Positions 16,081 through 24,831 of a stretch of 45,320 nt of DNA are shown one piece after another. This stretch comes from Thermoplasmata archaeon (lineage in GTDB: Archaea > Thermoplasmatota > Thermoplasmata > Lutacidiplasmatales > UBA184). The translations under genes were made by a program, and so were the position numbers. Position 1 is the stretch's first letter. Each line of letters starts with the position of its first letter. The notes beneath the pieces are model-generated. The model did not search any database and had not been told where the DNA came from. It worked only from the letters and a program-made list of their open reading frames with translations. Where the stretch lies: the NCBI GenBank assembly GCA_030037955.1, contig JASHPT010000105.1:1-45320 (forward strand), given 5' to 3'.

Positions 16081-16788
16081 CTACGGGGGAGGGCCGCCGC
16101 CCGGCAGGATCTCCTGGACGGTACCGTCCGGAAGCCCCACGTAGATCCGGTGGGCGAGGCCCACGAAAATCCCCGTTTCGATGACGCCGGGAAGGACCCG
16201 CAGCTCGTGGTCGAGACGGGCCGGGTCATCGACTCCATTCTCGGGGAACAGGTCGAGGATCTCGTTCCCGTTGTCGGTCAGGACCGGCGCGCCCGAGGCC
16301 CGGTCGGCCCGAAGCCGGGGCGACAGTGCCCGCTCGGTGAGTTGATGGAGGAGCTTGACCCGGGCGAACGGAACGACCTCGATCGGAATCGGGTGGCGCG
16401 TTCCGAGCTTCGGTACGAGCTTGGTGTGGTCGACCGCGATCACGAGCTCGGCACTCAGTCGGGCCAGGAACTTTTCCCGGAAGAGCGCTCCTCCGCCGCC
16501 TTTCGTGAGGGCAAGCGTCGGCGCAACCTCGTCGGCCCCATCGATCATGAGGTCGAACTTGTCGCCCGGCTCGAGCGCGCGAACCGGGAGTCCCAGCTCC
16601 ACGGCCAGCCGCTCGGTCGCATTCGAGCTTGCGACGATCGAGAGGTGGTCGCCGGACGGAAATTTTTCGGCCAGAGCGCGGATCGCGAACGAGGTGGTCG
16701 AGCCGGTCCCGAGCGCCAGCTTCTGACCGGGCCGCACGTGGCCGGCGGCCGCCCTCCCGGCGAGCGCCTTTTCCTCCTCGAGCTCCAC
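16081..16788 (-). CDS. rpiA: Ribose-5-phosphate isomerase A
   Basis: The 235-residue form from GTG 16788 begins VELEEEKALAGRAAAGHVRPGQKLALGTGSTTSFAI, the RpiA N-terminus with the phosphate-binding GTGST. MIDGADEVAP and LTKGGGGALFREK contain the catalytic acid and lysine. It interconverts ribose 5-phosphate and ribulose 5-phosphate. The ORF track start at 16893 adds an unrelated 35-residue extension across the promoter. It is divergent from pyrH. Confidence 0.93.
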   Translation of the reverse strand: MELEEEKALAGRAAAGHVRPGQKLALGTGSTTSFAIRALAEKFPSGDHLSIVASSNATERLAVELGLPVRALEPGDKFDLMIDGADEVAPTLALTKGGGGALFREKFLARLSAELVIAVDHTKLVPKLGTRHPIPIEVVPFARVKLLHQLTERALSPRLRADRASGAPVLTDNGNEILDLFPENGVDDPARLDHELRVLPGVIETGIFVGLAHRIYVGLPDGTVQEILPGGGPPP

Positions 16789-16825
16789 GAATCGGCCCTG
16801 TCGCCCTCGAGGGAAGTGCCGGAGA

Positions 16826-16831
16826 GATAAG
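16826..16831 (-). promoter_or_regulatory. TATA-like box between rpiA and pyrH
   Basis: CTTATC (minus strand) lies about 40 nt before the rpiA GTG, which would leave a leader of roughly 12 nt. No equally clear box is seen for pyrH on the plus strand. Confidence 0.35.
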
Positions 16832-16880
16832 TCCTCTGCGAGAGCAAAAGCCACATGACCGAACGGTCCCTGCGGTCGGC

Positions 16881-17588
16881 ATGACCGGGGCATCCGACCG
16901 GGGGACCGCGCCGGTCGTCCTCTCGATGGGAGGGTCGGTCCTCGTCACCGGGGACGGCGACGAGAGGTACCTCCCGGATCTCGTGGTCCTTTTGCGGCGG
17001 CTCATGGAGGAGTTTCCGCTGGTCGTGACGGCGGGGGGCGGGCGGGTTGCCCGGGACTACATCCGGCTGGGCCGGTCCCTGGGCCTGACCGAAACGGAGC
17101 TGGACGAGCTCGGGATCGACGTGAGCCGACTCAACGCCCGGCTCCTGGCCAGCCTGATCGGCCCTCCCTGTCCGGCGCATCCGGCCGGCTCGATCGCAGA
17201 GGCCGTGCGCGACGCCCATCGGTCTCCGATCATCGTCCTCGGCGGCACCGAACCGGGACACACCACCGACGGCGTCGCCGGGATGCTCGCGGAGCGACTC
17301 CGGGCCCAGAGGCTCGTGAATGCAACGCGTGTTCCCGGGGTCTTCGAACGGGACCCTCGGAAGGACCCGACCGCCCGCCGGATCGACCGGCTCGACTACG
17401 CCGGGTTCCGAAAAATGGTGGACGCGGCCGTCAGCGGAACGGCCGGGCAGCAGTTCGTCTTCGACCGGCTCGGCCTCGACGCGCTGGCTCGCGCCCAGAT
17501 CCCTCTCCGGATCGTCGAGGGCCGGGACCTGGCGAACCTTGAGCGGGCCCTGCGCGGAGAGAAATTCGTCGGCACGGAAATCCGGTAA
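16881..17588 (+). CDS. pyrH: Archaeal-type UMP kinase
   Basis: The 235-residue amino-acid-kinase-fold protein has VVLSMGGSVL, VVTAGGGRVARDYI, ELDELGIDVSRLNARLL, VLGGTEPGHTTDGVA and VNATRVPGVFERDPRKDP, diagnostic of archaeal/bacterial PyrH rather than isopentenyl phosphate kinase. It phosphorylates UMP to UDP with ATP. The ATG at 16881 gives the normal N-terminus; the ORF track start at 16629 is antisense to rpiA. It is followed by adenylate kinase 46 nt downstream, placing two nucleotide kinases together. Confidence 0.92.
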   Translation: MTGASDRGTAPVVLSMGGSVLVTGDGDERYLPDLVVLLRRLMEEFPLVVTAGGGRVARDYIRLGRSLGLTETELDELGIDVSRLNARLLASLIGPPCPAHPAGSIAEAVRDAHRSPIIVLGGTEPGHTTDGVAGMLAERLRAQRLVNATRVPGVFERDPRKDPTARRIDRLDYAGFRKMVDAAVSGTAGQQFVFDRLGLDALARAQIPLRIVEGRDLANLERALRGEKFVGTEIR

Positions 17589-17606
17589 CCGCGGGGCGGC
17601 CAACGC

Positions 17607-17611
17607 TATAC
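17607..17611 (+). promoter_or_regulatory. TATA-like box of adk
   Basis: TATAC within GCTATACGG lies 24-28 nt before the ATG at 17635, giving adk its own leaderless promoter after pyrH. Confidence 0.5.
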
Positions 17612-17634
17612 GGTCCTCCCCGTCCCGACCGCCG

Positions 17635-18264
17635 ATGAACCGTATCGTCCTGCTCGGCCCGCCGGGGGCGGGGAAGGGGACGCAGGCGAAGCGGCTCTCG
17701 CAGGAGCTAGGAATTGCCCATCTGTCCACGGGCGAGATGCTCCGGTCTGCCGCGGCCCAAGGCACCGAGCTCGGCCGACGCGCGGACGGATTCATGAGTC
17801 AGGGCCAGCTCGTGCCCGACGATCTCGTTCTCGGGATCCTCCGCGACCGGTTGCGGCTGCCCGACACGGGACGGGGGTTCGTCCTCGACGGGTATCCACG
17901 CAACGTCGCCCAGGCCGAGAGCCTGACCGAGATCACCCCGATCGATCACGTGCTCTACTTTGAGATCCCCGAGAGCGTGCTCGTCGAGCGGCTCTCGCAG
18001 CGGAGGAACTGCCCCACCTGCGGGACCGTCTACAACCTCGTCACTCAACCGCCGAGGGTGGCGGACCGATGCGACCGGGACGGAACTCCCCTGGTACAGC
18101 GTTCCGACGACTCCGAGGAGGCCGTACGGACCCGGCTCGGTGTGTACCGGGAGGTCACCCTGCCGCTCCTGGACCTGTATCGGCGTCAGGGCCGTCTGCG
18201 GACGGTCCCGGCGTCCGGTACGGTGGACGAGGTCGCGGCACGGGTGCGCGCCGCGTTGCAGTGA
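17635..18264 (+). CDS. adk: Adenylate kinase
   Basis: This 209-residue kinase shows IVLLGPPGAGKGTQAKRL (P-loop at about 8-15), HLSTGEMLR, FVLDGYPRN and the LID domain. The LID carries CPTCGTVYN and then CDRDG, so three cysteines plus Asp could bind zinc as in the bacterial-type long form. It catalyses ATP + AMP to 2 ADP. This is the bacterial-type family, not the archaeal AdkA type. It ends 43 nt before tRNA-Tyr. Confidence 0.95.
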   Translation: MNRIVLLGPPGAGKGTQAKRLSQELGIAHLSTGEMLRSAAAQGTELGRRADGFMSQGQLVPDDLVLGILRDRLRLPDTGRGFVLDGYPRNVAQAESLTEITPIDHVLYFEIPESVLVERLSQRRNCPTCGTVYNLVTQPPRVADRCDRDGTPLVQRSDDSEEAVRTRLGVYREVTLPLLDLYRRQGRLRTVPASGTVDEVAARVRAALQ

Positions 18265-18276
18265 CCGCGCGCGAAG

Positions 18277-18283
18277 TTTATAC
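18277..18283 (+). promoter_or_regulatory. TATA box of tRNA-Tyr
   Basis: TTTATAC lies 25-31 nt before the tRNA 5' end at 18308. Confidence 0.6.
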
Positions 18284-18307
18284 CCCGAGCGGGGTCCTCC
18301 TACCGAG

Positions 18308-18413
18308 CCCGGCTTAGCTCAGTGGTAGAGCGGGGGACTGTAGTCGAGACCGCCGGTCACCGGCGGCCCCCATGGACATCCTCAGGTCGCCTGTTCGAGT
18401 CAGGCAGCCGGGA
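18308..18413 (+). tRNA. tRNA-Tyr (GTA) with intron
   Basis: The exons fold as a full cloverleaf. The acceptor CCCGGCT pairs with AGCCGGG, with discriminator A. The D arm is GCTC/GAGC. The anticodon stem GGGGA/TCCTC has loop CTGTAGA with anticodon GTA. The T arm is GCCTG-TTCGAGT-CAGGC. The C1-G72 pair is typical of archaeal tRNA-Tyr. A 34-nt intron (18344-18377) interrupts at the canonical 37/38 position. CCA is not encoded. The start of ORF 18322..19167 is spurious because it lies inside this gene. Confidence 0.95.
18344..18377 (+). other. tRNA-Tyr intron
   Basis: The 34-nt insert after anticodon-loop base 37 contains the self-complementary GACCGCCGGTCACCGGCGG, able to form the intron hairpin needed by the archaeal splicing endonuclease. 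Removing it restores a perfect seven-base anticodon loop. Confidence 0.85.
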
Positions 18414-18453
18414 CTCGGCCTGCGTGAGACACCGCCACGGGGGCAAACGTCCT

Positions 18454-19167
18454 ATGTCGGCACGAGTGCCGACGACCACCATGTCGTCCGCATCTCAGCC
18501 GGCGCGGGATCGGTACGATTTCCATTCCCACACCTACCTGACCGACGGCGAGGAATCGGCCAGCAGCATGTGGTATGCGGCGGACCGGATCGGGCATCGG
18601 GCCCTCGCGATCACCGACCACGTCGCGCTGCAGGACCCGCGTCCGATCCTCGACACGCTCCGGGCCGAGGCGCGTGCCTGGGAGGGCACGGACCTGGTCA
18701 CCCTGGTGGGGGTGGAAGTGACCATGGTTCCTCCGCGGTACATTCCCGAAGCCGTTCGAGCGGCGCGTCGGGCCGGCGCGGAAATCGTGATCGTCCACGG
18801 CGAGACCATTGCCGAATCGGTGTTTTCTGGTACGAACCGGGCCGCGGCCGAGCTCAACGACGTGGACGTTCTGGCGCATCCGGGGTTCATCACGGTCGAA
18901 GAAGCCGAGCTCGCGAAGGCCCACGACGTGGTCCTCGAGGTCAGCGCCCGAACGCTGCATGGACGCACGAACGGCCACGTCGTGCGCACGGCGCTGGAGG
19001 TCGGGAACGACCTCGTCGTGGACTCCGACGCCCACAGGACAGAACAGCTTGTTTCCACCGAGATGGCCCGGGCGGTGGCCCGGGGGGCCGGATTGCCCGA
19101 GTCGCAACTCCTCCGCGTGCTCGAGGAGACCCCGCGCCGGCTGCTGCGGCGCTGTGGCAAGGGCTGA
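18454..19167 (+). CDS. PHP-domain phosphoesterase
   Basis: From the ATG at 18454 the protein is 237 residues (228 from ATG 18481). It starts with DFHSHTYLTDGEE, the HxH metal motif of PHP domains, followed by ALAITDHVAL, IVIVHGETI, DVLAHPGFI and VVDSDAHRTEQ. These carry the His and Asp ligands of the trinuclear site. PHP proteins include histidinol phosphatase, polymerase-linked exonucleases and archaeal RNase P Rpp30-like proteins. The substrate here is undecided. Confidence 0.85.
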   Translation: MSARVPTTTMSSASQPARDRYDFHSHTYLTDGEESASSMWYAADRIGHRALAITDHVALQDPRPILDTLRAEARAWEGTDLVTLVGVEVTMVPPRYIPEAVRAARRAGAEIVIVHGETIAESVFSGTNRAAAELNDVDVLAHPGFITVEEAELAKAHDVVLEVSARTLHGRTNGHVVRTALEVGNDLVVDSDAHRTEQLVSTEMARAVARGAGLPESQLLRVLEETPRRLLRRCGKG

Positions 19168-19188
19168 GGGGCCGCGGGCCCGACCGGG

Positions 19189-19656
19189 TTAGCCCGACGC
19201 CGCTCCGCGTCTCTTCAGGCGGTACACGAACATCCGGTCGGCGGGCGTTTCCGTGACCGCGCCGGTGCTACGATACAGCCGGACGGCCGCTCGATTGGAC
19301 GGGTCCGTCAGGACGAAGACCTCGTCGTAGCCGTGGGCCCGACAGTACCTCAAGAGTTCGAGGAGGAGGGCACGCCCGATCCCCCTCCGCCGGAACTGCG
19401 AGGCCACCCCGATCTCGTAGAGGAAGAACTGAGGCCGGCCCGTCCGGAGCTGCTGCAGGGCAGTTCCTCGGAGGAAGCCCGCCGCCGTCTCCTCTACGGT
19501 CGCCAGCAGGAACAGGTTCCGGGGATCCGCCAGGTACCGCCGCATCGGGAGCGACCGGGGCCGGTCGTCGAACAGGACGCGATGACGTCGGATCGTGGAC
19601 GCGGCGTCCCGGGCCCGGAGACGCCGAATCCGAGGCGGGGGAGGTCGGACAGGCAT
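19189..19656 (-). CDS. GNAT family N-acetyltransferase
   Basis: The 155-residue protein has the GNAT core: FFLYEIGVASQFRRRGIGRALLLELLRYC, with the acetyl-CoA pyrophosphate-binding RRRGIG, followed by VFVLTDPSNRAAVRLYRSTGAV. The substrate may be a protein N-terminus, an aminoglycoside or a small amine. The C-terminal half resembles the AAC(3)-I-like group, but this is only an impression. It lies 5 nt downstream of the methyltransferase gene, so both are likely one transcript. Confidence 0.85.
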   Translation of the reverse strand: MPVRPPPPRIRRLRARDAASTIRRHRVLFDDRPRSLPMRRYLADPRNLFLLATVEETAAGFLRGTALQQLRTGRPQFFLYEIGVASQFRRRGIGRALLLELLRYCRAHGYDEVFVLTDPSNRAAVRLYRSTGAVTETPADRMFVYRLKRRGAASG

Positions 19657-19661
19657 CCGCC

Positions 19662-20432
19662 CTACTCGGGCTCGCGCCGGGCCTCGAGAATGAGGTGTAG
19701 CGGGATCTGCTCGACCCAGTCGGCCCGTATCCGATCCGAGACGAAGCCAGCCTCCGGAGCCGGCTCTTCGACATCGAGCAGAACGAATCCGGCCTTCCGG
19801 AGCTCTTTGAGATACCAGCTCAATGGCCGGTGATATCCGACGGTCCGGACGGTCCGACCGTCCGAGAGACGCCAGAGGTAGCGGTCGGAGTGGGGGGTCC
19901 GGTACCCGGCAATCTTCCGGTAGACAGTGGACGTACCCGAGACCTCGTCGACCTCGTACTGGGACCGGGTATCGACGTCAAAGCACGGATGGCTCAGCGA
20001 CGCCACGAGACGCCCGCCGGGTCGGATCACGCGGCCGAGCTCGCGGAGTGCCCCCGCCCCATCCTCGATGTCGATGAGCGACATGTTCGCGACGCCGAGG
20101 TCGAAGCGACGCTCTCCCAAGGGTCGCAGGTCGGCGGCGTCGGCCCGAATGTACTCGACCCCGAGCGGCTCGGCGCGCTCGTGTGCCGACGCGCGTTCGA
20201 TGAGCTCGAGGGATTGGTCCACGCCCACGACAAGAGCCCCGGCGCGTGCCAGGCGCCGGCTGACGTACCCGTTGCCGCAGCCGAGGTCGAGAATTCGGAG
20301 GCCGGCCCGCACCGTTCCAATCCGGGCGAAGAGCCCCGGATCGATCAACGTACGGTGCCAGTTGTCGCCCGCGTCTCCCTGCTTCTCGTCGTACCAGTAC
20401 CCGAACCCCTCTACGTCGATACGTTCCGGCAT
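19662..20432 (-). CDS. Class I SAM-dependent methyltransferase
   Basis: The 256-residue protein contains motif I LRILDLGCGNGYVSRRLA, the acidic end of strand beta2 in VVGVDQS, YIRADAADLRPL, and motif IV-like FDLGVANMSLIDIED, then LGRVIRPGGRLVAS. The C-terminal third (SHPCFDVDTRSQYEVDE and SWYLKELRKAGF) looks like the small-molecule type. The substrate is unknown. The gene begins 19 nt downstream of tRNA-Gly on the same strand. Confidence 0.88.
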   Translation of the reverse strand: MPERIDVEGFGYWYDEKQGDAGDNWHRTLIDPGLFARIGTVRAGLRILDLGCGNGYVSRRLARAGALVVGVDQSLELIERASAHERAEPLGVEYIRADAADLRPLGERRFDLGVANMSLIDIEDGAGALRELGRVIRPGGRLVASLSHPCFDVDTRSQYEVDEVSGTSTVYRKIAGYRTPHSDRYLWRLSDGRTVRTVGYHRPLSWYLKELRKAGFVLLDVEEPAPEAGFVSDRIRADWVEQIPLHLILEARREPE

Positions 20433-20451
20433 CGGTCCCCACGCGCTGGGA

Positions 20452-20523
20452 TGCGGTTGCCGGGATTCGAACCCGGGTAGGTAGCTTGGGAAGCTACCGT
20501 CCTAACCACTAGACCACAACCGC
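20452..20523 (-). tRNA. tRNA-Gly (CCC)
   Basis: On the minus strand the gene reads acceptor GCGGTTG/CAACCGC with discriminator A, D arm GTCT/GGAC, anticodon stem GTAGC/GCTAC with loop TTCCCAA (anticodon CCC), and T arm CCGGG-TTCGAAT-CCCGG. It has 72 nt, no intron and no encoded CCA. Confidence 0.95.
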
Positions 20524-20586
20524 GTTGTCGGCGGCTGAGGGGAGGCCCACTATCACCTTTTCCGCGCGGGCCGAGACCCCTCGGAG

Positions 20587-21075
20587 CTACAGGAGCATCC
20601 CAACGGACTCGGATGGGATCGCGGGACTGACGCCGAGAAGGTCGGCATTCGTGATGTGATGCGAGACATCCGGAGAGAGGAACCCGCCCTCGGTGAGCAC
20701 TTTCCGCGCCTTCGGGTGGTTGTCGACCGAGAGGGCCACGAGCGCGCGGGACTGCTCCCGGGTCACGAGCAGCGTGATGCTGAGGATGTTGACGTCGTTC
20801 TTCGCCAGCAGGTCGAGGGCCTGGAGCAGGCTCCCGGGACGGTCTTCCAAGGCGACCGTGATGAGCTCCCGCGTCTCGACCGGGATCCGCGCCTGCCGCA
20901 TGATCTGCAGGACCCGTTCCGGGTCACTCACGACCAGCCGAATCCGACCCCGGGTGCGGGTCGAGTCAACGGACACGGCGGCGATGTTGATCCGCTCCCG
21001 GGCCAGCCGACGGAGAATCTCCGCCATCTGCCCCGGCCGATTCGGCAGCTGGAGCGACAACTCCTGCACCGGCAT
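20587..21075 (-). CDS. Double ACT-domain protein
   Basis: This 162-residue protein, started at ATG 21075, consists of two ACT domains: ELSLQLPNRPGQMAEILRRLARERINIAAVSV (about 4-70) and ITVALEDRPGSLLQALDLLAKNDVNILSITLL (about 73-140). Both carry the NRPG/DRPG ligand-binding turn. Stand-alone ACT proteins bind amino acids and regulate enzymes or transcription. CCTATAGC upstream leaves room for a short leader. ATG 21099 is possible but too close to that box. Confidence 0.85.
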   Translation of the reverse strand: MPVQELSLQLPNRPGQMAEILRRLARERINIAAVSVDSTRTRGRIRLVVSDPERVLQIMRQARIPVETRELITVALEDRPGSLLQALDLLAKNDVNILSITLLVTREQSRALVALSVDNHPKARKVLTEGGFLSPDVSHHITNADLLGVSPAIPSESVGMLL

Positions 21076-21163
21076 GCCGGACCGCCCTCGACGGGGCAAG
21101 GAGCCCGGAGCTATAGGCTAGCTCCGACACCGCCGTCGCAAGTCGATTCCGAGGACGCGCGTA

Positions 21164-21170
21164 TTTATAC
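21164..21170 (+). promoter_or_regulatory. TATA box of the pilus operon
   Basis: TTTATAC lies about 60 nt before the pilin ATG. Unlike most genes here, the operon would therefore have an untranslated leader of about 35-40 nt. The stretch AGGAAGGAGGGTAAATT follows it. Confidence 0.45.
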
Positions 21171-21229
21171 AGGAAGGAGGGTAAATTCTGGTTGCCCAGG
21201 GCCGTCGGGCCGGGGCGAGTCCAGGGCCA

Positions 21230-22174
21230 ATGGGGGTTTCCGTTCGTTCTCGGGCGCAGCGCGCTCGCCTGCGACGGCTCCGGAGGAGCCGTCGGGGTCT
21301 GGTAGCGGTCGTAGGGACCCTGCTGTCCCTGCTCGTCTTTCTCTCCCTGTTCGGCACGTTCCTGACGTTCTACCTGCCGCTGTGGATGTCGGACAACGAA
21401 TCCAACTTCACGGCAGATATCGCGACCTCGATGGCCGAACTGCAGTCCAACATGCAGCTTCAGGCCGTGACGGGCGTCGCGTCGATCCTCTCGACGCCGT
21501 TCACGATGAGCTCGGAGTCCGTGCCGCTCCTGTCGGTGCCGACGACCGGTACCTTAGCCTTCCTCCCCAGGACCCCCGGGGCGTCGGTCAGCCTCTCGAT
21601 CCCCAATTTCCTCACGGCGAACACCCCGTACCATCAGACCTTCGGAGGCACGCTGGGCACCCTCACCCTGACCCTACCGAACCGGTACTACACTCCGACC
21701 ACCTTCGAGATGGAGGACGGAGCGGTCATCCAGTACGAGAGCGACACCAACCAGCTCATCGTCTATCCGCCCGCCTTCGCACTCCAGAAGATGGGAACCT
21801 CGCTCAGCCTGACGCTCGCGTTGACCCAGATGTACGGTAACGCGACGCGCCTGACCTCGCCCGGAACCATCCAGGCCTACTCGGAGCTCCTCGGCGACAC
21901 GCAGACCCTCAAGAACAACAACACGGTCTCCGTGGCGTCCTTCTTCCTCAACGTCACGACCCACTACCCGTGCGCCTGGACGAACTTCTTCCTCAACTCC
22001 CGGTCCCTGGCCAACGTGACGGCCAGCCAGATGTCCGTGACCTCGGTCGACAGCTCGGGCTGTGTCGCCACGGCGGGACAGGCCAAGACCGTGGACGTGG
22101 AGATTTCGAACCTCTCCACCGTGACCCTGCTGCTGGCGAACTTCCAAGTCTCGGCTGGCATTGGAGTGGTCTGA
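21230..22174 (+). CDS. Type IV pilin-like / secreted surface protein
   Basis: The 314-residue protein has a very basic N-terminus (LRRLRRSRRG) followed by a hydrophobic stretch LVAVVGTLLSLLVFLSLFGTFLTF. This is the pattern of a class III (prepilin peptidase) signal: charged leader, Gly at -1, hydrophobic assembly helix. The rest is Thr/Ser/Asn-rich, beta-type, with many NxS/T sequons (NESNFT, NATR, NNNTVS, NVTT), fitting an extracellular glycosylated domain. It is longer than most pilins, so it could be a minor pilin or adhesin. The ATPase gene starts 2 nt after its stop. Confidence 0.75.
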   Translation: MGVSVRSRAQRARLRRLRRSRRGLVAVVGTLLSLLVFLSLFGTFLTFYLPLWMSDNESNFTADIATSMAELQSNMQLQAVTGVASILSTPFTMSSESVPLLSVPTTGTLAFLPRTPGASVSLSIPNFLTANTPYHQTFGGTLGTLTLTLPNRYYTPTTFEMEDGAVIQYESDTNQLIVYPPAFALQKMGTSLSLTLALTQMYGNATRLTSPGTIQAYSELLGDTQTLKNNNTVSVASFFLNVTTHYPCAWTNFFLNSRSLANVTASQMSVTSVDSSGCVATAGQAKTVDVEISNLSTVTLLLANFQVSAGIGVV

Positions 22175-22176
22175 CC

Positions 22177-23826
22177 GTGGCGAGCCTGGCATCCTACCGC
22201 GTCAAGATCCCTCGGAACGCGAGCGGCGAGAAATCCGACACCGCCGCCCCGGCGACCGAGGAGGGCGGACTGCCCACCACGGACCTCCCCGGGACGTTCA
22301 TCACGGCGATGCCGGCCCTGCCTGCCGAAGGGGCGAAGGTCATCGAGGTCCGACCGATCAACCCACCCTACTCCTATTCGCGGGTGACGTACAACGACCA
22401 CACGAAGGAGTACATCTACGAGGCCATCGAGCCCCAGCTATCGACCCACGAGCGCGAACTCCTGAACCATCTCAAGGAGACGATGGGCAAGATCATCGGC
22501 GCCGAGGTGGCGGCGATGACCTCGGGCGACAAGAAGGCCTACCTCCGAGGCGTGGTCGAGGAGTTCCTCAAGACCCGGGGGATCCAGCTGAGTCCGCTCT
22601 CTACGGAGCGGATCATCTACTACATCCAGCGCGACTTCATCGGCTACGGCCCCGTGGATACGCTGATCCTCGACACGAACATCGAGGACATCTCCTGCGA
22701 CGGCGTCGAGGTTCCCCTGTTCGTCTTTCACGGTAAGTTCGAGTCGGTCAAGACCAACATCAGCTTCCCGGACGAAGAGCAACTCAACTCGTTCATCGTG
22801 CAGCTGGGACAGCGCTGCACGAAGTCGGTCTCGGTCTCCAGCCCGATCCTGGACGGGACCACGCCCGAGGGCCACCGGGTCCAGGCGAGCTACGCCCATG
22901 AGGTCACGACCCGGGGCGGCACGTTCACCATCCGTCGCTTCAAGGAGCGCCCGTGGACGCCGGTCGACCTCGTCAACGCCGGGAGCGCGAACGAGGAGAT
23001 GGTCGCCTACTTCTGGCTGGCCGCGGAGCAGGGCGAATCCATGATGATCTGCGGCGGCCCAGCGGCCGGAAAGACGAGCACGCTCAACGCCATCGCCCTG
23101 TTCATCCCCCCGACGGCCAAGATCGTCAGCATCGAGGACACGCGCGAGGTCAACCTCCCGCACGAGAACTGGATCCCCGGCGCGACCCGGAGCGGAACCG
23201 GCGACCGGGGCCCCGACGGTAAGGCGGCGGGAGAGGTCGATATGTTCGACCTCGTTCGAGCGGCGTTGCGTCAGCGGCCGAACTACATCATCGTGGGAGA
23301 GGTCCGAGGGAAGGAGACCTACACGATGTTCCAGGCCATGGCCACCGGCCACACGACCTACTCGACCATGCATGCCGACAGCGTGAAGTCGATGGTCAAC
23401 CGGCTCGAGAACCCGCCGATCAACACGCCGCGGATCCTGCTCTCGGCGCTGAACAACGTCGTCATCCAGATCCAGGCCCGGACGGAAAAGGGCGTGGTCC
23501 GCCGGCTGAAACAGGTCCTCGAGATCGTCGGGTTCGAGCCCGAGACCAACGAGCTCATCACGAACACCGTCTACGAGTGGGACCCCGCGACGGACAAGTT
23601 CGTGTTCAAGGGCCACTCGTTCCTCTTTGACAAGATCATGGAACTCAAGAACTACACGCACGAGGAGATGGAGGCGGAGTTCCAGCGCCGCGTCCTCGTG
23701 GTGCGCTACCTGGTCCATCAGAAGATGGACGATTATCGGGCGCTCTGGAAGATGGTCACCGACTACTACAAGGACCCGAAGGGCGTCATGGAGAAGGTCC
23801 AGCCCTCCGGAGGGGCGACCAACTGA
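22177..23826 (+). CDS. Pilus/secretion ATPase 1 (VirB11/TadA/GspE family)
   Basis: From GTG 22177 the product is 549 residues. The N-terminal third precedes the ATPase core and includes YSYSRVTYNDHTKEYIYEAIEP. The core has Walker A GGPAAGKTSTLN (about 293), the Asp box SIEDTREVNLPHENW, Walker B-like IIVGEVRGKE (about 373) and the His box HTTYSTMHADS (about 391). Such hexameric ATPases energise type IV pilus or archaellum assembly from the cytoplasm. The TGATG junction couples it to the next gene. The ORF track start at 21970 lies inside the pilin gene. Confidence 0.93.
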   Translation: MASLASYRVKIPRNASGEKSDTAAPATEEGGLPTTDLPGTFITAMPALPAEGAKVIEVRPINPPYSYSRVTYNDHTKEYIYEAIEPQLSTHERELLNHLKETMGKIIGAEVAAMTSGDKKAYLRGVVEEFLKTRGIQLSPLSTERIIYYIQRDFIGYGPVDTLILDTNIEDISCDGVEVPLFVFHGKFESVKTNISFPDEEQLNSFIVQLGQRCTKSVSVSSPILDGTTPEGHRVQASYAHEVTTRGGTFTIRRFKERPWTPVDLVNAGSANEEMVAYFWLAAEQGESMMICGGPAAGKTSTLNAIALFIPPTAKIVSIEDTREVNLPHENWIPGATRSGTGDRGPDGKAAGEVDMFDLVRAALRQRPNYIIVGEVRGKETYTMFQAMATGHTTYSTMHADSVKSMVNRLENPPINTPRILLSALNNVVIQIQARTEKGVVRRLKQVLEIVGFEPETNELITNTVYEWDPATDKFVFKGHSFLFDKIMELKNYTHEEMEAEFQRRVLVVRYLVHQKMDDYRALWKMVTDYYKDPKGVMEKVQPSGGATN

Positions 23827-24830
23827 TGCCCGCGACCGACGTCGCCTCCCCGGCCCGGGCCGCCCGCGCCCGCTCCGGGGATGCCCCGGACGTCACCGAG
23901 GTCCGCACCGTCCGCGTCAAGCGGGGCGAGCAACCGTCCCGGGCGCCGCTCACGCCGTTCCAGCAGTGGGCCTGGACCCGGTTCAAGGACCGGGTCAAGA
24001 TGGGTCCGGCGGAGGCGATCCTCGAGGAGAACCTGCTCAAGGCCCACATGCGGCTTCGGGCCGAGGAATATCTCGCGTGGGTCATGGCGGTGACCTTCGT
24101 CACCGCGGCGGCCCTCGCCGTCGCCGGAGTCGTTCTCGGGGTCCTCATCTACCTCTCCGGCACCGGGATCGGGACGCTGATCTTCGCGGTGCTCGCCGCC
24201 GTCGCGCTCCCGGTCGGGGGCACCGGGCTGACCAACGTCCTGCTCAAGGCCACGCCCTCCTCCAACGCGAAGCGACGGGGCGTTGACATCGACCGACGCA
24301 TCGGCGCCGCGATGAGCTTCGTGAGCGCCATGGCCTCGGCGGATGTCAACATCGACCAGATCTTCCGCGACCTGGCCCAGGAGAAGATCTACGGCGCCGT
24401 GGCCGAGGAAGCGGCCTGGATCACCCGGGACACCGAGCTGCTCGGGATCGATATCCTGAGCGCCATCCGCATCGGGGCGAACCGGACGCCGTCGAAGCGG
24501 TTCCAGGACTTCCTGCAGGGCGTCGTGACGACCGCGACCTCCGGCGGCCAGCTCAAGCCGTACTTCCTGATCAAGGCCGAGCAGTACCAGCGGGAGAACA
24601 AGCTGGACGTGATGCGCCGCACGGAGACGATGGGTCTCCTCGCCGAGACGTTCGTCACCGTCGTGGTCGCCTTCCCCCTGTTCCTGGTCATCGTCATCGC
24701 GATCTTCGCCATCATCGGCGGCGGCGGTGGGAGCCTCCTGCTGATCCTCTGGGGCATCATCGGCGCGATGATCCCGGCCTTCCAGTTCGTCTTCATCCTG
24801 TACATGCAGGGTCTCGCTTCGGAGGTCTAA
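23826..24830 (+). CDS. Type II/IV secretion membrane platform protein 1 (GspF/TadC family)
   Basis: The 334-residue protein has a soluble N-terminus, a pair of hydrophobic helices near 80-140, a cytoplasmic helical domain with DIDRRIGAAMSFVSAMASADVNIDQIFRDLAQ, and two more transmembrane helices near the C-terminus. This is the T2SSF/FlaJ architecture that anchors the ATPase. Its ATG overlaps the stop of ATPase 1 by one base. It probably partners with that ATPase. Confidence 0.9.
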   Translation: MPATDVASPARAARARSGDAPDVTEVRTVRVKRGEQPSRAPLTPFQQWAWTRFKDRVKMGPAEAILEENLLKAHMRLRAEEYLAWVMAVTFVTAAALAVAGVVLGVLIYLSGTGIGTLIFAVLAAVALPVGGTGLTNVLLKATPSSNAKRRGVDIDRRIGAAMSFVSAMASADVNIDQIFRDLAQEKIYGAVAEEAAWITRDTELLGIDILSAIRIGANRTPSKRFQDFLQGVVTTATSGGQLKPYFLIKAEQYQRENKLDVMRRTETMGLLAETFVTVVVAFPLFLVIVIAIFAIIGGGGGSLLLILWGIIGAMIPAFQFVFILYMQGLASEV

Positions 24831-24831
24831 G

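Noticed and set aside
16881-17588. Isopentenyl phosphate kinase, considered because of the nearby mevalonate gene
   Set aside because: GGTEPGHTTDGVA and the NATRVPGVFERDPRKDP segment are UMP kinase signatures, and the catalytic His of isopentenyl phosphate kinase is not seen.
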